NCBI GenBank assembly: GCA_022563315.1
Contig: JADFNO010000014.1
Location: forward strand, 1-38,794
Source of the DNA: Planctomycetota bacterium
Lineage (GTDB): Bacteria > Planctomycetota > Phycisphaerae > Phycisphaerales > SM1A02
Length of the DNA stretch: 38,794 nt
Direction: 5' to 3'
Every line of letters begins with the position of its first letter. Positions within the stretch are counted from its first letter, which is position 1. Under the pieces are notes generated by a model. It made no database searches. It worked only from the letters and a program-made list of their open reading frames with translations, and had not been told where the DNA came from. The position numbers and the translations under genes are program-made. Positions 15,367-24,290 of the stretch are shown in pieces.

Positions 15367-16722
15367 ATGGCCGTCTCGACGCACACCTTTCAGGCCCCCA
15401 AGGGCACCCGCGATTTCTACCCGCATGATCTCGCGGTTCGCCGGTACATCGAAAGTGTCTGGCGTGAAGTCTCGATCAACCACGGCTTCGACGAGATCGA
15501 CGGCCCGACGTTCGAGCATTTGGATTTGTATACCATCAAGTCCGGACCGGGCATCGAGTCGGAACTCTTCAGCTTTCGGCGATCGGGTGGTGATACCGAC
15601 TACGCATTGCGTCCGGAGTTCACGCCGACGTTAGCGCGGATGTACGCAGCACAAGCGGGGTCGCTTGCCAAGCCGACGAAGTGGTTTTCGATCGGGCCAT
15701 TCTTCCGAGCCGAGCGCCCCCAGCGCGGACGACTGCGTGAGCATGTTCAGTTGAATGTGGACATTATTGGAGATGACTCGCCAGCGGCCGATGCGGAGGT
15801 GATCGCTGTCGCGGTCAGGCTCCTCGATAAACTTGGGTTTACGTCCAACACGATCCAGATCAAGATCAACGACCGTGGCGCGGCATCTGCGTTCCTCATC
15901 GATCACGGGGTTCCTAGTGGCAACGTAGACCTCGCGCTCGATTTGATCGACAAGCTGGATCGACTTTCGCCTGAGACGATTAAGGAGCGGCAGGATGAAT
16001 TGGAAGTCTCCGACTTCGTACTGGGAGCGTTTGGCTCGAACGTAATAGACGTACCTTTCGGCGACTTCGATTCCTTCTACGCCAACGCTCCAACTCCACT
16101 TCAGGAGGCCCTAGATAGCTCTGCGCCGTTTCACAAACCGATGCGACAGGAGCTTGATTCGTTGGGAATCGCTGATTGGTGCAGGTTCAATACGAGTATC
16201 GTCCGCGGGCTCGCTTACTACACCGGTACGGTGTTCGAAATTCACGAAGCGAGCGGCAAGGAGCGCGCGATCGCGGGCGGCGGGCGATACGACAATCTCG
16301 TCGAGCTGTTCGGCGGCCCTCCGACCCCCGCTTGCGGCTTCGCGATGGGGGACGTCGTGCTTCGGCTGGTACTCGAAGATCACGATCTCCTGAAGCCCGC
16401 CGAGCAGTACATGCCCGCACCGGATGTGTTTGTCATCACCGCGCGGGATGAAGAGCCGCAGACGAACCTCACGCCATTGATTTCTGAGCTGCGCCAGGCT
16501 GGTCTGCATGTGCGCCACAGCTACAAAGCCACGCGGAACGTCGGCAAGCTAATGAGCGAAGCGAACAAGGCCGGCGCGCGGTTTGCGGTGATCCTCGGCA
16601 AGGAGCTGGATGAAGGGAACGTCGTCCTGAAGGATCTACGAAGCGGCGAACAGGAAGAAATCGCGCGCGAAACGTTGATCGAAGTGCTGCGAACAAAGCT
16701 CGCGGCGTGCGAGGGAGGTTGA
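15367..16722 (+). CDS. hisS: Histidyl-tRNA synthetase
   Basis: A 451-residue class II aminoacyl-tRNA synthetase that charges tRNA-His. Visible features are the N-terminal QAPKGTRDFYPHD, motif 1 region, motif 2 (FFRAERPQRGRLREHVQLNV), the histidine-specific loops GLAYYTGTVFEI and AIAGGGRYDNL, and the C-terminal anticodon-binding domain from about residue 345 (PDVFVITARDE ... VRHSYKATRNVGKLMSEANK). The frame is open from 15172, but the ATG at 15367 gives the family N-terminus and lies just after the palindromic element. The stop is two bases before the next start, so hisS and the DUF1080 gene form an operon. Confidence 0.96.
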   Translation: MAVSTHTFQAPKGTRDFYPHDLAVRRYIESVWREVSINHGFDEIDGPTFEHLDLYTIKSGPGIESELFSFRRSGGDTDYALRPEFTPTLARMYAAQAGSLAKPTKWFSIGPFFRAERPQRGRLREHVQLNVDIIGDDSPAADAEVIAVAVRLLDKLGFTSNTIQIKINDRGAASAFLIDHGVPSGNVDLALDLIDKLDRLSPETIKERQDELEVSDFVLGAFGSNVIDVPFGDFDSFYANAPTPLQEALDSSAPFHKPMRQELDSLGIADWCRFNTSIVRGLAYYTGTVFEIHEASGKERAIAGGGRYDNLVELFGGPPTPACGFAMGDVVLRLVLEDHDLLKPAEQYMPAPDVFVITARDEEPQTNLTPLISELRQAGLHVRHSYKATRNVGKLMSEANKAGARFAVILGKELDEGNVVLKDLRSGEQEEIARETLIEVLRTKLAACEGG

Positions 16723-16724
16723 AG

Positions 16725-17471
16725 ATGAACGGGATTCGACATAAGCATTGGATTGGATTGGCTGTCCTTGCCGTGTGTTCTGTTGCGTTGAGCGCGAAGC
16801 CGCAAAGCGGTGCGGAGGCGACGACGCAGCCGATGGCGGGCGACCCGGGTCCTTCGGCCACACTGGGCGCAAAGCCCTCTCAAGCGGACGACAAGACAGC
16901 CATACTGTTCGATGGCTTATCATGGCGCGGGTGGCAGCGCAAGGACGGGCCTGAAAGCCAATGGATCGTCCGAGATGACGGCTCAGTGCAGGCCAGCGGC
17001 GGCGATGCGGTCACCAATTCCACGTTCGGGGATTTTCAACTTCATGTGGAGTTCTATTGCCCCAAGATGTCGGGCAAGCAAGGTCAGGCGCGCTCCAACT
17101 CTGGCGTCTATCTACATGGGCGGTACGAAATCCAGGTCCTGGATTCGTTCGGCGACCCCCCAACCGGCAACGGATGCGGCGCGCTGTACTCCATCGCGGC
17201 GCCGATGGTCAACGCATCGCGCCCGCCGGGCACGTGGCAAACGTATGACATCATCTTTCGTGCGCCGCGCTTTGATGATCAGGACAAGATCACTGAACTG
17301 CCGCGCCTCACCGTCCTTCACAACGGCATCGTGATTCACAATAACCTGGAGCTTCCCAGCACAACGCCCGGCGGGCTGGATCGCACGATGGTCGACGTCG
17401 GACCGCTTCTGCTGCAATTCCACGGCGACCCGGTGCGGTATCGCAACATCTGGCTGAGAACACTGGATTGA
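16725..17471 (+). CDS. Exported DUF1080 (3-keto-disaccharide hydrolase-like) protein
   Basis: A 248-residue protein with a signal peptide (IGLAVLAVCSVALSA), a low-complexity linker, and one DUF1080 domain from about residue 60: ILFDGLSWRGWQRKDGPESQ, FGDFQLHVEFYCPK, ARSNSGVYLHGRYEIQVLDS and PGTWQTYDIIFRAPRFD. The domain has a concanavalin-like fold; relatives act on or bind sugars, including 3-keto-glycosides, in the periplasm. Planctomycetes and Bacteroidetes have many copies. GGGAGG lies eight bases before the ATG and overlaps the end of hisS. The pairing with hisS is probably only transcriptional. The domain call is strong; the substrate is unknown. Confidence 0.88.
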   Translation: MNGIRHKHWIGLAVLAVCSVALSAKPQSGAEATTQPMAGDPGPSATLGAKPSQADDKTAILFDGLSWRGWQRKDGPESQWIVRDDGSVQASGGDAVTNSTFGDFQLHVEFYCPKMSGKQGQARSNSGVYLHGRYEIQVLDSFGDPPTGNGCGALYSIAAPMVNASRPPGTWQTYDIIFRAPRFDDQDKITELPRLTVLHNGIVIHNNLELPSTTPGGLDRTMVDVGPLLLQFHGDPVRYRNIWLRTLD

Positions 17472-17488
17472 GCGAGCCACGATAAGTG

Positions 17489-18121
17489 ATGCGAATGCTG
17501 ATCGTGACATCCGTGCAAGCGGAAGCTGAGGCGATCGGCTTGATCGACGATGCGGTCATTGCGGTTTCCGGGATTGGCCGAACGAACGCCGCCGCGGCGA
17601 CGACCGAAGCGATCATTCGTGACGGTCCGTTCGACCTGGTGGTCTGCGCCGGGGTGGCGGGTGTGCTGCCTGGGGGTGGATTGTCGATCGCCGAGACGGT
17701 CGTGGCGACTTCGTGTGTGTATTACGAGGAGGGTGTGATGACGCCCGGTGGTTTTGAGGATATCACGGCGATGGGGTTTGCGCTGGGCGACTTCGGGGGC
17801 AATGTGGTGCCGGTAGATACGGACGCTCTCTCCCGGCTGGGCGATCATTTCCCCCGCGGCCCGATTGCCACGGTCGCGACGTGCTCCGGGAGCGACGAAG
17901 CGGCGCGCGAGGTCGTGCAGCGAACCGGCGCCGTCGCCGAGGCGATGGAAGGCGCAGCCGTGGTGCATGCCGCGCATCGACTGGGCGTCGGGGCGATCGA
18001 GCTTCGAACCATCAGCAACACGACGGGCGATCGCCAGCAACAAGTTTGGAGATTGGACGACGCTTTGGCGGCGCTAGGCTCGGCCGTTCGTGAGATGGCC
18101 GGGATACTGCGCGGGAATTGA
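17489..18121 (+). CDS. mqnB: Futalosine hydrolase
   Basis: A 210-residue nucleoside phosphorylase-fold enzyme that cleaves futalosine (releasing hypoxanthine) in the futalosine pathway to menaquinone. Family features: VTSVQAEAEAIG at the start, ISGIGRTNAAAATTEA-like loop (here VSGIGRTNAAAAT), CAGVAGVLPGGGLSIAETVV, and the nucleoside-binding VAEAMEGAAVVHAAHRLGV followed by ELRTISNTTGDR. The AEAMEGAA and ISN motifs separate MqnB from general MTA/SAH nucleosidases. Possible starts are GTG 17486, ATG 17489 and ATG 17495. It follows the DUF1080 gene by 17 bases and is likely the third gene of the hisS operon. No other mqn genes are in the window. Confidence 0.85.
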   Translation: MRMLIVTSVQAEAEAIGLIDDAVIAVSGIGRTNAAAATTEAIIRDGPFDLVVCAGVAGVLPGGGLSIAETVVATSCVYYEEGVMTPGGFEDITAMGFALGDFGGNVVPVDTDALSRLGDHFPRGPIATVATCSGSDEAAREVVQRTGAVAEAMEGAAVVHAAHRLGVGAIELRTISNTTGDRQQQVWRLDDALAALGSAVREMAGILRGN

Positions 18122-18361
18122 CCTGTGTCCGGCCGGTAACTAGCGCACCGTCCGATGCATCGTGCTCGTTGAGTTCGACGAGTGTTATCGGTCAAGGGGA
18201 AGCGACTCGGGGAACTGGGCGGAATCCTGCATTACTAGCTTGTGGTTCATAGGGTTGGAGCCTCAACCTATTTGATGATGGGGTCGATGGTGGGGTGGTG
18301 TCCTCGCTGTCGGGGCGGGGCCGATGTGTGCGCCTTGGAGTGGCAAGGAATGGGATTCTCA

Positions 18362-19618
18362 ATGTTTGGCGCCCAGTCGTCGCCTATTGCGATCGACTTC
18401 GGCACGTCGTCGGTGAAGCTGCTGCAGCTGAGCCTTGGCGACCGGCCGACGGTTGTTGCCGCCGCGGAGCTGGCCATTCCCGACGCGATCCGCCAGGACA
18501 AGCAGGCGCGGCTTGACTTCTATGCCAGAAAGCTTCCCGGGCTGTTGCGCAAGGCCGCGTTCAAAGGGCGTCGGGCGATCTGCTCGGTCCCCAGTGCCCA
18601 GACGTTCATCCAGCACATGCAGATTACCGCCCCCGACGGCGCCGCCCGGGAGGAAATGGTTCACGCGCAGCTCTCGTCGCAGACCGGATGCCTGCCGCAG
18701 TCGATGGTCATTCGGACCGTGGATGTGGCCGAGGTGATCCGCGAGGGGCAGACACGATCGGAGTTGATCTGCTTCGCCATTCCGCGGGCAGTGGTGATGC
18801 GCCATGTCGAGCTTCTCAACCGGTGCAAGATTCAGGTGATCGGCGCCCACAGCGAGCTGCTGGCGATGGTCCGCTCCTTCGCACAACTGTACGCCGACGG
18901 CGCTGATGAGAGTCGGACAACGCTGTATGTCGATCTCGGTTGGGGTAGCACGAAGGTCGCGATCAGTCACGGGAACGAGCTCGTGTTCGCGCGGTGTATC
19001 CAGGTCGGCGGGCGACACTTCGATCAGTGCATCGCGGATGAGATGCAACTGGATATTGCCGAAGCGCGGGCACACCGCCTATCGCACGACGTCTTCTCGT
19101 CCGCGGCGGTGGAAACGCCCGGCGAGACGGTGGGCGTCGAAGCTGAATCCGGGCCGGCCCTGCTTCGCGCCGGCGCGGAACAGGCCGTCCGCGAGGGGGG
19201 TGATTCGTTCGACCACGCGGGACTTGGCTCGACCGCGGATCAGGGTGTTGGGATCGAGTCCCACGACCGGATGGCAGAGGCTGCCCTCGGTGAGGACCCC
19301 GCATCGGATCAGGGTCACGACGGCGTCTGCGAGTTGCTCGATGCGATCACTGACGAACTGTCGATGTGCCTGCGATATCACCACAGTGTCTTCCGCGAGC
19401 GGTCGGTTGATCGGATGATTTTCCTCGGAGGGGAAGCAAGGCAAAAAGGGTTGTGTCAGCATGTCGCCAAGGCGCTGCGCCTCCCCGCCCATCTGGGGGA
19501 TCCTCTGGCAAGCGTCGCGGCTGAGGGCTCGTTGAATACGCCGGGGGTCAAGCTCGACGAGCCGCAGCCCGGGTGGGCGGTGGCTTGCGGCTTGAGCACT
19601 TCGCCGGCCGAATTGTAA
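18362..19618 (+). CDS. pilM: Type IV pilus assembly ATPase-fold protein PilM-like
   Basis: A 418-residue actin-like protein that, as PilM, binds the N-terminus of PilN in the cytoplasm and helps build the alignment complex of type IV pili or type II secretion. The actin-fold phosphate loops are IAIDFGTSSVKLLQL near the start and TLYVDLGWGSTKVAI around residues 190-204. The C-terminus has MIFLGGEARQKGLCQHV. Between about residues 244 and 326 lies an unusual acidic, Gly/Ala/Glu-rich insert (GETVGVEAESGPALL, HAGLGSTADQGVGIESHD) not typical of PilM. The frame is open from 18242; the ATG at 18362 matches the family start and has AAGGA about 12 bases upstream. It is the first gene of a five-gene pilus operon. 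Confidence 0.88.
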   Translation: MFGAQSSPIAIDFGTSSVKLLQLSLGDRPTVVAAAELAIPDAIRQDKQARLDFYARKLPGLLRKAAFKGRRAICSVPSAQTFIQHMQITAPDGAAREEMVHAQLSSQTGCLPQSMVIRTVDVAEVIREGQTRSELICFAIPRAVVMRHVELLNRCKIQVIGAHSELLAMVRSFAQLYADGADESRTTLYVDLGWGSTKVAISHGNELVFARCIQVGGRHFDQCIADEMQLDIAEARAHRLSHDVFSSAAVETPGETVGVEAESGPALLRAGAEQAVREGGDSFDHAGLGSTADQGVGIESHDRMAEAALGEDPASDQGHDGVCELLDAITDELSMCLRYHHSVFRERSVDRMIFLGGEARQKGLCQHVAKALRLPAHLGDPLASVAAEGSLNTPGVKLDEPQPGWAVACGLSTSPAEL

Positions 19619-19630
19619 GGAACCAAACGA

Positions 19631-20428
19631 ATGACGAACGCGAGCTTCCTGCCCGAAGACTACCTGGAGGAACGAGCTGAGCGCCGCACGAACTTGATCA
19701 GCCTGGTCCTGTTTGGTGTCGTGATGATCGCCGTCTTCGCGGCGTTCCTCGTGACGAACCGCGAGTGGACGCAGGTGCGGGCCGCACAGGAGGCGATCAA
19801 CAGTCAATACCAGCTGGCCGCCCGCCAGATCGATGAGCTTACCGAGCTTGAGCAGCAGCGGGAACAGATGCTGAACAAGGCCGAACTCGCCGCGGCTCTG
19901 GTCGAGCGCGTGCCCCGAAGCATTCTTTTGGCGGAACTGATCAACCGTATGCCCCCGCGCCTGAGCCTGCTCGAGTTCGAGCTCAAATCGGAGAAGGTTC
20001 GAGCGCCTCGACAACTCCCGAAGAAGCGGAGGGTCGGGCGACAGAGCGCCCCCAAGCGCGCCCCGACGCGGGAGCAGGCCTCCGCGGAGCAGCAGAAGAT
20101 CGAGCTGCCACGCCAGGTTGTCACGATCTCGATGGTGGGCGTGGCCCCGACCGACGTGGAAGTGTCGCGCTTCATGAAAGCACTGACCTCGTATTCCCTC
20201 CTGAGGAATGTCACCCTCGATTATTCAGAGGAGCGTGAAATGGACGGCCGGATGATGAGGCAGTTCGGCATCAGGATGAAGCTCGCTCGCAACGCCGATG
20301 TCCGCCGTGTCGAGTCCTTGCTCAAACCGCAGGATCTCAGGAACCCGATGACGGACGAGTTGCAGTTTATCTCGCCGGACTGGAAGAAAACCGCCTCCGT
20401 GCCGAACGCTGCGAACAGAGGAGACTGA
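19631..20428 (+). CDS. pilN: PilN-like pilus assembly membrane protein
   Basis: The protein has 265 residues: a short cytoplasmic N-terminus (NASFLPEDYLEERAERRTN), which should contact PilM, then one membrane helix (LISLVLFGVVMIAVFAAFLV), a coiled coil (QLAARQIDELTELEQQREQM) and a periplasmic ferredoxin-like domain. The usual PilN opening (INLLPW) is replaced by SFLPEDY. A basic proline/lysine-rich insert (LPKKRRVGRQSAPKRAPTRE) interrupts the periplasmic part. Identification rests on the layout and its place between PilM and PilO. It begins 12 bases after pilM and ends three bases before pilO. Confidence 0.82.
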   Translation: MTNASFLPEDYLEERAERRTNLISLVLFGVVMIAVFAAFLVTNREWTQVRAAQEAINSQYQLAARQIDELTELEQQREQMLNKAELAAALVERVPRSILLAELINRMPPRLSLLEFELKSEKVRAPRQLPKKRRVGRQSAPKRAPTREQASAEQQKIELPRQVVTISMVGVAPTDVEVSRFMKALTSYSLLRNVTLDYSEEREMDGRMMRQFGIRMKLARNADVRRVESLLKPQDLRNPMTDELQFISPDWKKTASVPNAANRGD

Positions 20429-20431
20429 ATC

Positions 20432-21019
20432 ATGCGCTTTGGATTTCGCGAACTCATTTTCCTCGTGGTGTTGCTGGCGGTGCCCGTGGCCTCGTGGTGG
20501 TACGTCTTCAAGCCGCGCAACACCGAGATCGCGCAGGCCCGGATGGAGATCGAGATCAAGCAGGTCAAGCTCGACAAGCTGCGCGAGGTTGCCAAGCGAA
20601 TCGACGATATTGGCTTGGCCATCGAGCAGGGTCGCGAGGCCGTCGAGCTCATTGAAGCCAAGCTGCCCAACCGCGACCAAGTCGAGGACATTCTTGCGAA
20701 CGTCTGGGAACTGGCCAAGCGCAACCACTTGAACTTGAAGTCGGTCAAGAGCGAGAAGCCCGTTCTGGCGACGCTGTACATGGAGCAGCCGTTGCGGGTG
20801 AGTATGACCGGCCGGTTCGACGGGTTCTATCAATTCCTCTTGGAGATGGAGAACCTTTCTCGGATCACGCGCGTGCCTCGGATGAAGCTGGAACGAATCA
20901 TGGAGACCGGCGGTCTGAACGACGGTGAGCTTGACACCGGCTTGATGCGGGCGGACTTCACACTGAGCATCTACTTCGAGCAGCCAGCGGACAACGAAGG
21001 ATTGGAGCGACCGTCGTGA
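20432..21019 (+). CDS. pilO: PilO-like pilus assembly membrane protein
   Basis: A 195-residue inner-membrane protein with a single N-terminal helix (LIFLVVLLAVPVASWWYVF), a coiled coil (IEIKQVKLDKLREVAKRID) and a periplasmic PilO-type domain: KLPNRDQVEDILANVWELA, then PLRVSMTGRFDGFYQFLLEM and LSRITRVPRMKLERI. PilO pairs with PilN to form the platform between the cytoplasmic ATPases and the secretin. The length is normal. Its TGA overlaps the GTG start of the next gene (GTGA), indicating coupled translation. Confidence 0.87.
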   Translation: MRFGFRELIFLVVLLAVPVASWWYVFKPRNTEIAQARMEIEIKQVKLDKLREVAKRIDDIGLAIEQGREAVELIEAKLPNRDQVEDILANVWELAKRNHLNLKSVKSEKPVLATLYMEQPLRVSMTGRFDGFYQFLLEMENLSRITRVPRMKLERIMETGGLNDGELDTGLMRADFTLSIYFEQPADNEGLERPS

Positions 21020-21783
21020 GTGAGCACGAGCACGAGCACTTTGACACCGACTCGGCCGACCTCGTGGAGGCGGGGGACTTGGTGGCCGAAGCCACGGTGC
21101 CTCTCGGGACCGGGACGTTTGCCGCCGAAGACGGCGATCTCGATCTGCTGGACGGATCGGCCAAGAAACGCCGGACCGGCCCGTTGGTCTTGATTGCGGT
21201 CGTGGTGTTGGCGGTGGGCGGACTGTTCTGCATGCACGCCCTTTCCAAGATCACTGCGGCATCTCGGGGTGATACCGCCATCGAGAAGACGATCGATCTG
21301 TTCCTCACTTCGGTGACCAAATCCCAGGCTGGCGGTTCGTCACAGTCCGCAGGTGACCTGGTCAGGAGCCATCGCGCCGTCGTCGGTGTTCTGAGTGATG
21401 ACTACACCGCACTCCAGATTCCCCTTACCGACGTCCAGTTCAACCCGTTCGTGATCCAACGAAATGCTCGGCCGGTTCACCAGGCCGTTCCTGATTCCGG
21501 GGACGACGAATCAAGGCGGCTGGCAAGAAGCCGCGCCAAGCGGCGCGAAGAAATCGAGAGCGCTTGCCACAGCCTCCGCTTGAAATCCGTGATCATGGGC
21601 AGCGTGCCGCTGGCCAACCTCAGCGGTCTCATCGTTCGGTTGGGTGAGGTTGTCCCGATCGAGACCGAAGGCATCGAGATTCGCGTGACCTCGATTACGC
21701 ACGATTCGATCACGCTGACGGCCAACGAGCCGTCACTCAAGCTGAAGGTCGACGTGGTCCTCGAGCTCAACCGTGGTCGATAG
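21016..21783 (+). CDS. PilP-like membrane protein of the pilus operon
   Basis: A 255-residue protein from a GTG start overlapping the pilO stop. It opens with a His/Glu cluster (MSEHEHEHFDTDSADLVE), has an acidic cytoplasmic region of about 50 residues, then one membrane helix (PLVLIAVVVLAVGGLFCM). The C-terminal 60 residues (GSVPLANLSGLIVRLGEVVP, SITHDSITLTANEPSLKL) look like the small beta domain of PilP/GspC, which contacts the secretin. Unlike canonical PilP it is not a lipoprotein and has a long cytoplasmic N-terminus, so it may be a distant equivalent closer to GspC in layout. Position supports the role; sequence similarity by eye is weak. Confidence 0.62.
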   Translation: MSEHEHEHFDTDSADLVEAGDLVAEATVPLGTGTFAAEDGDLDLLDGSAKKRRTGPLVLIAVVVLAVGGLFCMHALSKITAASRGDTAIEKTIDLFLTSVTKSQAGGSSQSAGDLVRSHRAVVGVLSDDYTALQIPLTDVQFNPFVIQRNARPVHQAVPDSGDDESRRLARSRAKRREEIESACHSLRLKSVIMGSVPLANLSGLIVRLGEVVPIETEGIEIRVTSITHDSITLTANEPSLKLKVDVVLELNRGR

Positions 21784-21835
21784 CGTCGGCATCCCATGAT
21801 GGTTCGCTAGAAGAAGCACGAGAGCAGGATTAGGC

Positions 21836-23647
21836 ATGAGTGATGAGCTGAGCAAGGTTGGCCACAAGAAGGCGAAGTCATCGGCTCCCGCGCCCTGTGA
21901 CGCCTTGTCGAGCCTCTACACGCCGGAAGAGGCCGGTGGCGTCGGCGATGGTGGTGATATTGGTCAGCAACTGCTCAAACGAGGTGTTGTTGAGTCAGAA
22001 CAGTTGGACGCGGCGCAGCGCGTTCTCAAGCAGACCCCGGGTCGGCACCTCTCGGAAATCCTGATAGAAATGGGTGTTGACGAGGCCGCGGTCCAGGAGG
22101 TTGTAGCCTCGGAAAGCCGGCTGCCCTTCGCCCGTGCAGAGATTGATGATTCCGATTCCTTTGACGCCAAGCTGCTCAACCGGCTCGGGCCCGAATACTG
22201 CAAGGAAAACCTGGTGCTGCCCCTGCGCAAGGAAGGATCGCGACTGCTCATCGGCACGGCGAGCCCCGACGACGTCTTCCTGCTCGATGACGTCAAGCGC
22301 CGCCTCGGCGTCACCTCGGTCAAGCACGTGCTCGTAACCGCCGGCGACATCCGAGGCATCGTTGAAGCGATGACCGAGGACGACGCAGACGAGTACAACA
22401 TTGACGAGATTCTCTCCGACGTCGACGAGGACGACGTCGAGGTCGTGCAGGAGAAGGAGGACAACGCGGACGCTGAGGAAGCCGCGTCCTCGCCCGTCAT
22501 CCGTTTCGTGAACCACATCATTCAGACGGCGATGAAAGAAGGCGCCTCGGATATTCATATCGAGCCGGAGGAGAAGGCCCTTCGCGTCCGGTTCCGGATC
22601 GACGGCGTGCTGTTCGATGTGATGAATCCGCCCAAGCGCATGCACGCCGCCATCACTTCGCGCATCAAGATCATGGCCAACCTGGATATCGCCGAACGCC
22701 GCCTGCCGCAAGACGGCCGAATTCGCGCGACGGTCATAGGCAGGAAGATCGACCTGCGTGTCTCGACCGTTCCCACGCCAAAGGGCGAAAAGACCGTACT
22801 GCGTATCCTCGATACGCGGTCGATCAACGTCGGTTTGGACGAGCTGGGGTTTGCTCCGGACACGTTGACCATCTGGAAGAACCAGGTCGCCCTGCCGCAC
22901 GGGATCGTGCTCGTGACCGGGCCTACCGGATCGGGAAAAACCACGACGCTTTACTCATCGATCCAGCAGATGAATATCCGCAAACTCAACATCTCCACCG
23001 TTGAGGATCCCGTCGAGTACAACCTCGATGGAATCACGCAAATCCAGGCGCACGAGAAGATCGGGATGACCTTCGCCACTGCGCTGCGAGCGCTGCTCCG
23101 TCAGGACCCGGACGTGATCATGATCGGCGAAATCCGAGACCTCGAGACGGCCACCATTGCGATTCAGGCCGCGCTCACCGGGCACCTCGTGCTCTCGACC
23201 CTGCATACAAACGACGCCCCTTCGTCGATTACGAGACTGATCAACATCGGCACCGAGCCGTTCCTCATTGGGGCTGCCGTGAACTCAGTGCTGGCCCAGC
23301 GACTCGTCCGACGCATCTGCAAACACTGCAAGGCCGAGCTTACCGTGACGCCGGAGATCGAGGAGTTCCTCACCATGCATGGCATCCCGGCTTCCCAAGT
23401 GATGAAGGGCAAAGGCTGTCCGCGCTGCCGGGAGACCGGCTACAGCGGCCGAGTCGGACTGTACGAGCTGCTTCTGTTGGACGATCACCTTCGGGACGCC
23501 ATCGCCCGCAACCCCAACGTCACCGAGTTTCGGCGCATGTGTATCGAGCGCGGCATGGTGACGTTGCGCGAAGATGGTTTCCAGAAGGTCGCCGCAGGCT
23601 CCACCACCGTCGAAGAAGTCCTGCGCGTCACCGAAGCGACAATCTGA
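21836..23647 (+). CDS. pilB: Type IV pilus / type II secretion assembly ATPase (PilB/GspE family)
   Basis: A 603-residue hexameric ATPase that powers pilus extension or type II secretion. It has an MshEN-type N-terminal domain (GQQLLKRGVVESEQLDAAQR), an acidic linker (ILSDVDEDDVEVVQEKEDN), the N2 domain (GASDIHIEPEEKALRVRFRI) and Walker A GPTGSGKT at residues 362-369. The Walker B region is DPDVIMIGEIRD, the His box HLVLSTLHTNDAP, and the zinc tetracysteine CKHC ... CPRC. The first 35 residues (KVGHKKAKSSAPAPCD) are an extra low-complexity tail. AGGA precedes the ATG by about eight bases. PilB and GspE cannot be fully separated by sequence; the upstream pilMNO set favours pili. The pilin, PilC, PilT and secretin genes are not in the window. 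Confidence 0.95.
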   Translation: MSDELSKVGHKKAKSSAPAPCDALSSLYTPEEAGGVGDGGDIGQQLLKRGVVESEQLDAAQRVLKQTPGRHLSEILIEMGVDEAAVQEVVASESRLPFARAEIDDSDSFDAKLLNRLGPEYCKENLVLPLRKEGSRLLIGTASPDDVFLLDDVKRRLGVTSVKHVLVTAGDIRGIVEAMTEDDADEYNIDEILSDVDEDDVEVVQEKEDNADAEEAASSPVIRFVNHIIQTAMKEGASDIHIEPEEKALRVRFRIDGVLFDVMNPPKRMHAAITSRIKIMANLDIAERRLPQDGRIRATVIGRKIDLRVSTVPTPKGEKTVLRILDTRSINVGLDELGFAPDTLTIWKNQVALPHGIVLVTGPTGSGKTTTLYSSIQQMNIRKLNISTVEDPVEYNLDGITQIQAHEKIGMTFATALRALLRQDPDVIMIGEIRDLETATIAIQAALTGHLVLSTLHTNDAPSSITRLINIGTEPFLIGAAVNSVLAQRLVRRICKHCKAELTVTPEIEEFLTMHGIPASQVMKGKGCPRCRETGYSGRVGLYELLLLDDHLRDAIARNPNVTEFRRMCIERGMVTLREDGFQKVAAGSTTVEEVLRVTEATI

Positions 23648-23648
23648 C

Positions 23649-23684
23649 CAACGAGCCTTGGCCCGGGTCGTTGTGTTTCTTTTC
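23649..23684 (+). terminator. Likely terminator of the pilus operon
   Basis: CAACGAGCC (23649-23657) pairs with GGGTCGTTG (23665-23673) with one internal mismatch and a seven-base loop, followed by TGTGTTTCTTTT. It begins two bases after the pilB stop and lies between convergent genes, where a terminator is expected. Confidence 0.5.
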
Positions 23685-23686
23685 CA

Positions 23687-24235
23687 TCACGGCCAGAACG
23701 CCGCCACACACAACACGATCCACACCGCCAGCGCGATGCCCACCTTGCTCATCGACGCGATGATCCGCCCGATCGACGCGCCGATCGCCGGCTTCACCGA
23801 GCCTTTGAGCGTTTGTGGTTGGTGGCCGGTCATTTCGCCCACAATCGCTCCGACGAACGTGCCAACGACCGCGCCCACCAACGCGCCAAAGATCGGAATC
23901 GGCACCGCCACTTGGAACACGATCGCGCCCGCGATCCCGCCGATCAACGCCCCCCACATGCCTCGCTTGCTCGCCCCGCCCTTCTTCGCGCCGACAATGC
24001 CCGCAACGAGTTCAATCAGCTCGCCTATCCCAAGCAGGGCCGCACACCCCCCCAGCCACCACCATCCGAACGTGACCGCCGGCTCGTCGGAAAGATACCA
24101 GTGATCAAACAGCTCGATCACCACCGCCAGCGCAAGCATGATCCACGCCCCCGGAAGCTGAAGCATGACGAGCCCGACACACATCAGCCCAATGAGCGCA
24201 AACACCGACGCGACGACATACAGCATCCAATCCAT
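23687..24235 (-). CDS. DUF456 family membrane protein
   Basis: A 182-residue integral membrane protein with the DUF456 pattern. Two N-terminal helices (YVVASVFALIGLMCVGLVML and WIMLALAVVIEL) contain the LPGAW turn, followed by LLGIGELIELVAGIVGAKKG. Glycine-zipper helices come next (GALIGGIAGAIVFQ, IFGALVGAVVGTFVGAIVGE), and the last helix is ALAVWIVLCVAAF. The glycine-rich segments suggest tight helix packing or oligomers. Function is unknown for the family. The frame opens at 24292; the ATG at 24235 (MDWMLYVV) gives a normal N-terminus. It is convergent with pilB. Confidence 0.82.
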   Translation of the reverse strand: MDWMLYVVASVFALIGLMCVGLVMLQLPGAWIMLALAVVIELFDHWYLSDEPAVTFGWWWLGGCAALLGIGELIELVAGIVGAKKGGASKRGMWGALIGGIAGAIVFQVAVPIPIFGALVGAVVGTFVGAIVGEMTGHQPQTLKGSVKPAIGASIGRIIASMSKVGIALAVWIVLCVAAFWP

Positions 24236-24290
24236 CGTGTATATCTTCGGGTTTTGACGGCAATACTTCCAGTCGGGCAAGGGAGGAATC

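Noticed and set aside
18122-18361. Possible riboswitch or leader upstream of pilM (for example a cyclic di-GMP switch)
   Set aside because: I looked for conserved GEMM-type strings and found none; only short imperfect inverted repeats (GGTTGGAGCCTCAACC near 18254) are visible.
19079-20014. 311-codon minus-strand open frame opposite pilM/pilN
   Set aside because: It crosses the boundary of two clear plus-strand genes, reads as low-complexity antisense protein and has no family features; it is an effect of GC-rich codon use.
21995-22900. 301-codon minus-strand open frame opposite pilB
   Set aside because: It is entirely antisense to the N-terminal half of a certain ATPase gene, with no recognisable domain.
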